Source: Actinomycetes bacterium
Lineage (GTDB): Bacteria; Actinomycetota; Acidimicrobiia; Acidimicrobiales; Bog-793
DNA length: 45,440 nt
NCBI GenBank assembly: GCA_021829645.1
Contig: JAKBPI010000020.1
Location: 1 to 45,440, forward strand
Reading direction: 5' to 3'
The notes below the pieces were generated by a model that saw only the letters and a program-made list of their open reading frames with translations, had not been told where the DNA came from and did not search any database. Numbering within the stretch: position 1 is the stretch's first letter; each line of letters begins with the position of its first letter. Positions 16,525-23,680 of this stretch are shown here, piece by piece. The position numbers and the translations under genes are program-made.

Positions 16525-16579
16525 GTGACACTTGTCACGATAAAGAGACTTATGTCACATCGATTAAGACCTTTGTCAT
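16525..16579. repeat. Phased TGTCAC half-sites upstream of the cytochrome b gene
   Basis: TGTCAC occurs at 16533-16538 and 16553-16558, and TGTCAT at 16574-16579, so starts are 20 and 21 bases apart, about two helical turns. The first is also half of a perfect dyad, GTGACA-CT-TGTCAC (16525-16538). This layout suggests cooperative binding of a regulator on one DNA face. Confidence 0.45.
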
Positions 16580-16586
16580 GTTCGGC

Positions 16587-16609
16587 AATACGAAACCGTA
16601 TTGGTTTCG
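16587..16609. promoter_or_regulatory. Pair of alternative hairpins downstream of the MFS gene
   Basis: CGAAACC (16591-16597) can pair with GGTTTCG (16603-16609), or AATACG (16587-16592) with CGTATT (16597-16602); the two are mutually exclusive. It may end the MFS transcript or form part of the cytochrome b control region. No U-tract follows on the minus strand. Confidence 0.3.
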
Positions 16610-16691
16610 ACAGACGTTGTGACTTATGAACTGCCCTTATTTTCGTAACGAAAAGCATTCCGGTGTCGTAGTTTTATGCAAACCGTCTTTG

Positions 16692-17942
16692 TCAGCCGGC
16701 GCTTGGTGAGGCTATCAATGCCGCCGCCTGATAGTCGAGATCTTCGCTGTTGTACTTCATCAATAAGTGTCGCCCCAGGAGCATAAGCATCCCGGCAAAA
16801 AGCATCGAAACTCCGCAAATGGCCCAAGCCAAGTTAAAAGAGCCGTGTGTTACGGAAAACCCCACTACTAAAGGACCGACTACGGCGCCTAATCGTCCTC
16901 CTACCTGAGTTACTCCGGTGGCTCTTGCCGGTGCTGTGGCACAGTTTTTTACAACGGCGTAATTGAAAAGGCCGTTCCATCCCCAACCTATGCCAAGCGC
17001 CGTCATCATTCCTATGACAATTAACCACTCTTGTCCGGTGTGATTCCCCAGAAAAAGCATGGCATACCCGAGGGCTCCCGCAAAAAGCATCCAGGAAATG
17101 GTGACAAAGTGTCGCTTTTGTCTTTTGTCAGCCACGATACCGACCGAGACTCTGGCAGCAACTGTCAACATGCCGGCAACCCCGGCAACCCATCCTGCAG
17201 AAGCTTTGCTCATGTGGTTTTGCACGGCAAACGTTACCCAAAAAGAACTTAGTCCGCTGGCGGCCAGCATTCCGAATGCTATGGCAGCGGCCAGTATCAT
17301 AAGAGCATTTTTCGGAATTCTAATGTCGGCATTTGCCACTGTGCCGGATTTGGAATCTGATACGGTACGGCGTGGTTTGGGTATAAAGACATAACTTATG
17401 ACGGCTATAAGAGCAGCTGCCCCGAAAGCCTGACGCCAACCTATAGTTAAGGCGATAGCGGGAACCGCCATCCCTCCTAAAGCCGAAGAAAGCGGGATAG
17501 CCGCTTGTTTGATACCGAATGCCAGCCCCTGACTGTCCGGGGTAACGCGCCTTGCCAAAAAAAGGTTGAGAGCCGGCTGTAAGGCCCCTCCTATCAGACC
17601 GCAAAGCACCATGACAACAATGAGAGCCGCTAAGGAGTCCACCGCAAAATTGATTGTCAACAGCAAAATCGTCAGGAGTAAGACACTGTTGCGCATCACC
17701 CTTATGCCGCCTACTTGTTCGGAGAGCCTGCCGCCAGGCAGGGATGCGGCAGCTGCCCCAAGATAGTAAGCCGCTACTGTAATACCCAACATGTCTGTTC
17801 CAAAATGCAAAGATTTTCTTATCTCCAAGGCCAGGGTGCCTACCAAAAACACAGGGAGGGAGGCAACCGTGCCGATGACGGCGGAGACGATAAAGTCTCT
17901 CGGTCCTCCCCTGCGAGCGTCAGGTGCGGAAAGTGATGACAT
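16692..17942 (-). CDS. Major facilitator superfamily transporter
   Basis: A 416-residue MFS carrier with about 12 hydrophobic helices in two halves joined by a cytoplasmic loop near 190-205 (basic KPRRT followed by SDSKSG). The first-half motif is degenerate: 'GRLSEQVGGIRVMR' between helices 2 and 3 corresponds to the MFS signature. The AVVGPLVVGFSV segment in the second half is also typical. Substrate cannot be predicted; it resembles the broad CynX/YbfB-like branch. The start is ATG at 17942, with GGAG nine bases upstream. It is divergent from glgC (239 bases between starts) and lies upstream of the cytochrome b gene on the same strand with 275 bases between. Confidence 0.85.
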   Translation of the reverse strand: MSSLSAPDARRGGPRDFIVSAVIGTVASLPVFLVGTLALEIRKSLHFGTDMLGITVAAYYLGAAAASLPGGRLSEQVGGIRVMRNSVLLLTILLLTINFAVDSLAALIVVMVLCGLIGGALQPALNLFLARRVTPDSQGLAFGIKQAAIPLSSALGGMAVPAIALTIGWRQAFGAAALIAVISYVFIPKPRRTVSDSKSGTVANADIRIPKNALMILAAAIAFGMLAASGLSSFWVTFAVQNHMSKASAGWVAGVAGMLTVAARVSVGIVADKRQKRHFVTISWMLFAGALGYAMLFLGNHTGQEWLIVIGMMTALGIGWGWNGLFNYAVVKNCATAPARATGVTQVGGRLGAVVGPLVVGFSVTHGSFNLAWAICGVSMLFAGMLMLLGRHLLMKYNSEDLDYQAAALIASPSAG

Positions 17943-18066
17943 GTGTTAGAACTCCGATAATCTTTTCAATATCTACAATACAGCTAAAATTCATTCTCTC
18001 TATCTTTTATATTTACATGGTGGCTAAGTTCCTGAGATGACGAATAAAGTATGCAAATATTTTTTT

Positions 18067-18089
18067 ATTTCTCCCGAAAGGGTGGAAAT
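18067..18089 (+). promoter_or_regulatory. GNRA-capped hairpin in the glgC leader
   Basis: ATTTC (18067-18071) pairs with GAAAT (18085-18089) and CCC (18073-18075) with GGG (18080-18082) around a GAAA tetraloop. It lies 92 bases before the glgC start. A T-rich tract precedes it, so it is not a normal terminator for the plus strand. Confidence 0.3.
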
Positions 18090-18181
18090 TGTGTGCGCTA
18101 TTGGCATATTCTTTGCTGTATACGAAGATGACGGCGAATATAACCGTTAGAAGTCATCGTTCAGACTCTAAGGAGCAGAGT

Positions 18182-19441
18182 ATGGTGCTAAACAGTGGTT
18201 TCGCGGTCAGAAGTGCGCCTTCGGTGCTTTCTATAGTATTGGCAGGCGGGCGCGGACGCAGGTTAGAGCCTTTGACTGCGGACCGTGCCAAGCCGGCCGT
18301 CCCCTACGGAGGTCACTATCGTTTGATAGATTTTGTACTTTCTAACTTGGCCAATGGGGAATTTCGTAAGATTTTAGTGCTAACGCAATATAAAAGCCAC
18401 AGCCTTGACAGGCATATTTCGCAGAGCTGGAGACTTTCTCCGCAACTCGGCAACTATGTTACTACCGTTCCTGCTCAGATGAGACTGGGGCCTAGATGGT
18501 TTGCCGGTTCGGCAGATGCCGTGTATCAAAATCTCAACCTGGTATACGACGAACAGCCGGAGCATCTGATGGTGTTGGGGGCCGATCATATCTACAGGAT
18601 GGATCCGCGCCAACTGCTGGAAGCGCATTTGAAGAGCGGAGCAGATGTGACCATAGCCGGCATTAGGGTACCGCGCTCATCCGCCAGGGAGTTCGGCATC
18701 ATAGACGCCGATGAGAACGGCGTGATACGCGAGTTTTTGGAAAAGCCTGCCAATCCGCCCGGTTTATCGGATGACCCAGAGTCTTCCTATGCCTCGATGG
18801 GCATTTACGTTTTCAGAACCACGGCCTTGATGGTGGCACTTTCTAAGGATGCCGAGGATACCAGCAGTTCCCATGACATCGGCGGAGATATCATTCCCCG
18901 TTTTGTCGAAGAAAAGTCGGCTTATGTTTACGATTTTGGTACCAACCTAGTACCCGGGGTGGAAGAACGCGAAAAAGGTTATTGGCGGGATGTGGGTACT
19001 CTGGACGCTTACTATGAAGCGCAGATGGATTTGGTATCCGTGCATCCCATTTTCTCTCTTTATAATAAAAAATGGCCCATCCATTCTTGGAGAGCACCTC
19101 TGCCTCCCGCCAAATTCGTCTTTGATGAGGAAGAGCGGCGCGGGCAAGCGTTGGACTCTTTGGTTAGCCAAGGTGTGATCATCTCTGGCGGCACTGTCAG
19201 GCAATCGGTTTTATCTCCAATGGTCAGGGTGCATTCGGGCGCTGTGGTGGAGGGATCGGTATTGCTGGACGACGTTGAGGTGGGGGAAGGGGCATATGTG
19301 TCACGGTGTATTATTGATAAGCATGTCACAATCCCTCCGGGGGCAGTGATCACGGCGGAAACCGTGGGTGACAATCCCTCCTTCACTGTGACTGATTCAA
19401 AAATAGTCGTTATTCCAAAGCGGGAGACAGTGAAACTATAG
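18182..19441 (+). CDS. glgC: Glucose-1-phosphate adenylyltransferase
   Basis: A 419-residue ADP-glucose pyrophosphorylase, the committed step of bacterial glycogen synthesis (ATP plus glucose-1-phosphate to ADP-glucose). The N-terminal catalytic domain shows [35 protein letters not shown], the GTADAVYQN-like [25 protein letters not shown] and [14 protein letters not shown]. The C-terminal left-handed beta-helix starts near residue 300. The start is ATG at 18182 with AAGGAG six bases upstream; an in-frame GTG at 18089 would add 31 unconserved residues. Its TAG stop shares its G with the GTG start of the next gene (TAGTG), so the two are translationally coupled. Confidence 0.96.
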   Translation: MVLNSGFAVRSAPSVLSIVLAGGRGRRLEPLTADRAKPAVPYGGHYRLIDFVLSNLANGEFRKILVLTQYKSHSLDRHISQSWRLSPQLGNYVTTVPAQMRLGPRWFAGSADAVYQNLNLVYDEQPEHLMVLGADHIYRMDPRQLLEAHLKSGADVTIAGIRVPRSSAREFGIIDADENGVIREFLEKPANPPGLSDDPESSYASMGIYVFRTTALMVALSKDAEDTSSSHDIGGDIIPRFVEEKSAYVYDFGTNLVPGVEEREKGYWRDVGTLDAYYEAQMDLVSVHPIFSLYNKKWPIHSWRAPLPPAKFVFDEEERRGQALDSLVSQGVIISGGTVRQSVLSPMVRVHSGAVVEGSVLLDDVEVGEGAYVSRCIIDKHVTIPPGAVITAETVGDNPSFTVTDSKIVVIPKRETVKL

Positions 19442-20646
19442 TGCAAGTAGCTATTCTGACGAAAGAATATCCTCCAGAGGTTTACGGCGGTGCAGGGGTG
19501 CACGTGAGTGAACTTACGGCAGAACTGTCTAAATTGGTCGATCTGCAACTGCATTGTTTTGGAGCCAAGAGACAAGATGCTCTGGTAAAGAAGAACTATG
19601 AATCATGGGATGCACTGAGGGACTCCGGTCCGATCTCCATTGTCTTGGATGCCATGGCCAGAGACTTGGCCATGCTGGCCGATTTGCAAGATGTCGATAT
19701 TTGTCACTCGCATACTTGGTATACCAATTTTGCCGGGTATCTGGCTCAGACGGCATACGGAGCCAAACACGTCATCACTTCGCATAGCCTGGAACCGTTG
19801 CGACCCTGGAAAAGAGAACAGCTGGGACCGGGTTACGAATTGTCTCTCTGGATAGAAAAAACTTCTCTTCGGGCTGCCGAGAGAATAATAGCTGTTTCGG
19901 AGGCTATGAAGCAAGACATTTTATCCTGCTATCCGGAAGTTTTACCAGACAGCGTAGAAGTAATCTACAACGGCGTTGATACCAAAAAATGGAAGCCGAG
20001 GTCTTGGAGCGGTTCTCTGGAAAGGTTTAAGATAGATCCGGAAAAGCAATTAGTGGTATTTTTGGGTCGCATCACAAGGCAAAAAGGTCTTAGCTATCTT
20101 TTGAAAGCCGCTCCTTTGATAAGCGACTCGGCTCAGCTGGTCATTTGTGCAGGGCATCCGGATACGGAAGAAATTCGAGAGGAAGTGCACTCCCTGTTGC
20201 GTACTGCGTCACAGCGCTCAGGCGGCTTAGTGTTGATAGAGCAGGTTTTGCCGACGGAAGAACTTTCTGAGCTGTTTACCAGAGCCGCATGTCTTGTCTG
20301 CCCGTCCATATATGAACCGTTTGGTCTCGTCAATGTGGAAGCCATGGCATGCGGGGCTCCAGTGGTGGCAAGTGCTGTCGGGGGAATAAAGGAAATCGTT
20401 GAAGACGGGGTAACCGGGTATTTGGTGCCGGTGGATTTAGAGGACGCCCCTCCCTTTGAGCCGAGGGACGGTGAGAATTTCGCTGCCGGTATAGCGGCAG
20501 CCGTCAATGCTTTGCTGTCCAATCCGGATCTTTTGAGAGCAATGCGCGTAGAGGCAAAAAAAGTTGCCGAAACTAAATTTTCTTGGCATAAAATTGCTCA
20601 ACAGACCATGGACCTTTATACGAACATCATGCAGGGCAGCGCCTAG
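19441..20646 (+). CDS. glgM: Corynebacterial-type glycogen synthase/GT4 glucosyltransferase (GlgM-like)
   Basis: A 401-residue GT4 glycosyltransferase of the actinobacterial 'glycogen synthase, Corynebacterium type' group. The KEYPPEVYGGAGVHVSELT start, DICHSHTWYTNFAG, SHSLEPLRPWKREQLG, VIYNGVDTKKW, FLGRITRQKGL and the E(x7)E motif in YEPFGLVNVEAMACG are present. In mycobacteria the related enzyme joins ADP-glucose to glucose-1-phosphate to form maltose-1-phosphate; here either that or direct glucan elongation is possible. The GTG start overlaps the glgC stop by one base. The stop codon overlaps that of the convergent glycosyltransferase gene. No glgE or glgB lies in the window. Confidence 0.9.
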   Translation: MQVAILTKEYPPEVYGGAGVHVSELTAELSKLVDLQLHCFGAKRQDALVKKNYESWDALRDSGPISIVLDAMARDLAMLADLQDVDICHSHTWYTNFAGYLAQTAYGAKHVITSHSLEPLRPWKREQLGPGYELSLWIEKTSLRAAERIIAVSEAMKQDILSCYPEVLPDSVEVIYNGVDTKKWKPRSWSGSLERFKIDPEKQLVVFLGRITRQKGLSYLLKAAPLISDSAQLVICAGHPDTEEIREEVHSLLRTASQRSGGLVLIEQVLPTEELSELFTRAACLVCPSIYEPFGLVNVEAMACGAPVVASAVGGIKEIVEDGVTGYLVPVDLEDAPPFEPRDGENFAAGIAAAVNALLSNPDLLRAMRVEAKKVAETKFSWHKIAQQTMDLYTNIMQGSA

Positions 20647-21677
20647 TTTTTACTTTGTTGTGTAAATAATGTCTTCATGATAGTAAAAAGTCTTTTTCCG
20701 GATACAACGGGATCGTACTCTTTTATTCCCGGCGGTCTGCAGGGTATGGGACGGGTGAGAAAGCCAAATATGCCCTCAGCTATTTTCTCTGGGGAGATCT
20801 CGGCAAAGTAAAGGTTGGGGCCCAGCACCGTTTCAACGAGTCCGCCCGGGCCGGCCGCTATGACGTTTGCGCCTACCGCCTGAGCTTCCAGGGGGATCAG
20901 TCCTAAGCCCTCGTTTTCCAAAGATATGTGCAGCACTGCATCTGCCGCCGCATATAACTTGGCCATTTCCTGAGCTCCCCTGACTGCCGGAGCCAAATTG
21001 ATGCCGGCATCAAGTATAAGTTTTTTCATTTCCAAATACTCGGGACTGTGTTTAAGAAAAGGTGTGGTGGTATCCAAAAAAGTGCTTTTATTCGTCATTC
21101 CCGCCATTTTGACGGCATTGACGGCTATCTCCACGCCTTTTTTACGCATAAGTCTGGAGGCAAACAGCAAGCCATTGCCCCCCAAATGTTTTTCGGCAAA
21201 AAATTCTTCGGCAATCGGGGGTCTTAGGAGAAAATTTTTTATGTTGCCATGGCCGATCAAAGAAATCGACTCTTTGAGCAGGGCTGCAGATACCGCTGTG
21301 ATATATCTGTCATGCAAAGCAACTCTCAATAATTCCCTGTCTGTATTTTCATTTTGCGACCATGCGTAAGGGTAATTGTGGAAAGTTACTAAAGTGGGTA
21401 GACCTGTTTTTACAAGAGGTCTGTTTTGCAACTGCACAACGTCGATTTTTAGTTCGAGCAGCAATTCTGGCAATTTATCGATATCGCCACAGACAACGTA
21501 ATCGACATCTTTTATCGAGAGTTGCGGCGCGGCATCAACTTTTTGTTCTGCCAGGTCTATCAATGTCACCCGGCAGTACTTGGCGAGCTCTTTGGCCCAC
21601 AGTTGTACGCATCTCTCCAGGCCTCCCGTGGGATCCAAAACCGAGCACAATTCCGTTCCGCATAATCCTGCATGCAT
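20643..21677 (-). CDS. GT4-family glycosyltransferase
   Basis: A protein of about 344 residues with a two-Rossmann GT-B layout. The N-terminal half has the LDPTGGLERCVQLWAKELAK donor/acceptor loop typical of group 1 transferases. The C-terminal half has FASRLMRKKGVEIAVNAV and the sugar-nucleotide-binding ENEGLGLIPLEAQAVGANVIAAGPGGLVE motif. Substrate is unknown; closeness to glgC-glgM hints at glucans or envelope glycoconjugates. The start is uncertain: ATG at 21677 is preferred, because an upstream TTG at 21728 sits inside a 12-base palindrome and has no ribosome binding site. Its TAG overlaps the glgM TAG in the sequence CTAG. Confidence 0.78.
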   Translation of the reverse strand: MHAGLCGTELCSVLDPTGGLERCVQLWAKELAKYCRVTLIDLAEQKVDAAPQLSIKDVDYVVCGDIDKLPELLLELKIDVVQLQNRPLVKTGLPTLVTFHNYPYAWSQNENTDRELLRVALHDRYITAVSAALLKESISLIGHGNIKNFLLRPPIAEEFFAEKHLGGNGLLFASRLMRKKGVEIAVNAVKMAGMTNKSTFLDTTTPFLKHSPEYLEMKKLILDAGINLAPAVRGAQEMAKLYAAADAVLHISLENEGLGLIPLEAQAVGANVIAAGPGGLVETVLGPNLYFAEISPEKIAEGIFGFLTRPIPCRPPGIKEYDPVVSGKRLFTIMKTLFTQQSKN

Positions 21678-21723
21678 ATATTTTTGCGCTTTCCTCAAAG
21701 TCTCATGTGTCGGAATTTCTCCC

Positions 21724-21735
21724 GCCAAGCTTGGC
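21724..21735. promoter_or_regulatory. Perfect 12-base palindrome upstream of the GT4 gene
   Basis: GCCAAGCTTGGC is self-complementary. It lies about 47 bases before the preferred glycosyltransferase start, in the divergent region shared with miaB, and may be an operator. Confidence 0.3.
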
Positions 21736-21907
21736 TGAAACTTAGTATAGACCCAGTCATACCGGGTGAGGTCTTAGTGTCCCTAAAGGAAAGTGCTGCT
21801 TCTTAGTTTTTTATATATTTAGTATCGGTAGGTCTTTAATGGGTCTATGCTGGATAAAAAACTATTTTCGACTCAGAATCGTACACCTATAACACTGTGA
21901 TAAAAAT

Positions 21908-23539
21908 ATGACAGACTTTCAGACAATAGATAGAACAAAGCAAAATACCGATTCCCGGAGGCGCTATTACGTAAAAACGTTTGGCTGCCAAATGAACGAG
22001 CATGATTCAGAAAAGTTAGGGGCAACCCTGAGAGCGGACGGACTTTTGCCTACCGAGGATATTGACGAAGCCGATGTGGTGGTTTTCAACACCTGCTGTA
22101 TTCGCGAGAATGCAGACAACAAGCTGTATGGGCACCTAGGGAATTTGCGGGAAAGAAGCATGCGCGATCCCAATTTCCGACTTGTCGTGGCCGGCTGTCT
22201 GGCACAGCGTGACAAACAGGACTTATTAAAGCGAGCGCCTTATGTGGACGTGGTACTTGGTACGAACAACACGTCTCGTGTGGCCGACTTACTAAAGCAG
22301 GCCGAAGACTCTGGTAACGCTGTTGTGGAAGTCCTGGATTTTTCCGATCGGGAAAATGAAAATCCGTTTTTTGATAAAGAACTCATGCCAAGTTTTCCGA
22401 CTCCCGATGCTTTCTCCGGTGAGCAATCACTTCCGGCTGCGGCAGTCGGCAAGCACGCGGCCTATTTGACCATTCAGTCGGGATGTGACAATTCCTGTGC
22501 TTTTTGTATCGTGCCTTCGGTCAGGGGTCCGGAAGTAAGCGTACCTTTTCAAAAGCTGATCGGACAAGTGGAAGCGCTTGTCCGTAACGGGATAAGCGAA
22601 GTAACGCTTTTGGGTCAAAACGTGAACTCCTACGGTAGAGATATAACCGTTGCTTTGCGCCGTATAGCCGGTAACTCCGATTTGCCTGACAGGTTGGAGC
22701 AGGATTACCGGCAGGCAACGAATTCTTTGGCCGTCTCCTCTAACAAAGCAGAGTCTTTTGTCGACTACGAGACATATCTAGCCGGACAACGTTGGGCGGA
22801 GACCTCGCGCCGTCCCGCACCTCTTTTTGCCGATTTACTGCGTGCAGTCGGAGAGGTTGACGGAATAAAGAGGATAAGGTTTACTTCTCCTCATCCAAAA
22901 GATTTGAGGCCGGAGACGATTGAGGCAATGGCCGAAACAGTCGCCGTCTGTGAGCAGTTGCATCTTCCGCTGCAATCGGGGAGTGATGCCGTGCTAAAAG
23001 CCATGAGGCGAGGTTATACCGCTGAGATGTATTTAGAACGTCTTCAAAGAGCCCGTAACACGATAGAAGATTTGGCTGTTACAACGGATTTGATTGTCGG
23101 TTTCCCGGGCGAAACAGAGCAAGATTTCTTAGAAACTCTGAGTCTGGCTGCCGAAGTTTGCTTTGATAGCGCTTACGTATTCATATTTTCACCCAGAAAA
23201 GGCACAAGAGCTGCCGAGATGGCCAAAGACTTTATCGACGAAGACACCATAGCAGACAGATTTTCCAGACTGAATAGCGTCATTGAAAGAAGCGCCTTAA
23301 ACAAGAACTTATCCAGGGTAGGTAAAACTGAAGAAATCTTGGTGGAAGGTATTTCTAAAAAAGACCCAACCTATTTTACCGGCAGGACGCGCCAAGGCAA
23401 GCTGGTACATTTTCGTGCACAAAATACCGCCGGAGAAGGCGCTTCCTCGGCAACATACGGAGATTTCTTGGCGGGAAGTTATCTGGATGTCAAAATAACG
23501 GCTGCCGCTCCCCATCACCTATTCGGAGAACCTCTGTAG
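21908..23539 (+). CDS. miaB: tRNA-2-methylthio-N6-isopentenyladenosine synthase MiaB
   Basis: A 543-residue radical-SAM methylthiotransferase that adds the 2-methylthio group to i6A37 of tRNA. The UPF0004 domain opens with YVKTFGCQMNEHDSEKL; its cluster cysteines are in FGCQMN, FNTCCIREN and VAGCLAQ. The radical SAM motif C193xxxC197xxC200 follows, then GQNVNSYGRD, TSPHPKDL, LPLQSGSDAVLKAMRRGY, DLIVGFPGETEQDF and a C-terminal TRAM domain. It is longer than the usual 440-480 residues because of two extra stretches, about 40 residues before the radical SAM cysteines and about 58 residues (near 244-302) inside the barrel. No adjacent miaA is seen. Confidence 0.95.
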   Translation: MTDFQTIDRTKQNTDSRRRYYVKTFGCQMNEHDSEKLGATLRADGLLPTEDIDEADVVVFNTCCIRENADNKLYGHLGNLRERSMRDPNFRLVVAGCLAQRDKQDLLKRAPYVDVVLGTNNTSRVADLLKQAEDSGNAVVEVLDFSDRENENPFFDKELMPSFPTPDAFSGEQSLPAAAVGKHAAYLTIQSGCDNSCAFCIVPSVRGPEVSVPFQKLIGQVEALVRNGISEVTLLGQNVNSYGRDITVALRRIAGNSDLPDRLEQDYRQATNSLAVSSNKAESFVDYETYLAGQRWAETSRRPAPLFADLLRAVGEVDGIKRIRFTSPHPKDLRPETIEAMAETVAVCEQLHLPLQSGSDAVLKAMRRGYTAEMYLERLQRARNTIEDLAVTTDLIVGFPGETEQDFLETLSLAAEVCFDSAYVFIFSPRKGTRAAEMAKDFIDEDTIADRFSRLNSVIERSALNKNLSRVGKTEEILVEGISKKDPTYFTGRTRQGKLVHFRAQNTAGEGASSATYGDFLAGSYLDVKITAAAPHHLFGEPL

Positions 23540-23545
23540 CTTGGG

Positions 23546-23559
23546 ATGGCATAAGCCAT
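23546..23559 (+). terminator. Weak hairpin after miaB
   Basis: ATGGC-ATAA-GCCAT is a perfect 5-pair stem starting seven bases after the miaB stop. A T-rich stretch follows only after about ten bases, so termination would be partial. Confidence 0.3.
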
Positions 23560-23620
23560 TCATTGGTGATTTTTCTCAATTGGAAGTCAGTTGATTTTTA
23601 AAGTTTTATGCAGTTTTTTA

Positions 23621-23650
23621 CTTTTGAGGTATCAACTTTGGCTTTTGAGG
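23621..23650 (+). repeat. Direct repeats CTTTTGAGG upstream of secA
   Basis: CTTTTGAGG occurs at 23621-23629 and 23642-23650, 21 bases apart (two helical turns), 31 bases before the secA ATG. A regulatory site is possible; it may also be chance in a T-rich leader. Confidence 0.35.
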
Positions 23651-23680
23651 GTTCGCGGTGTTGCATAAAGACATAAACTT

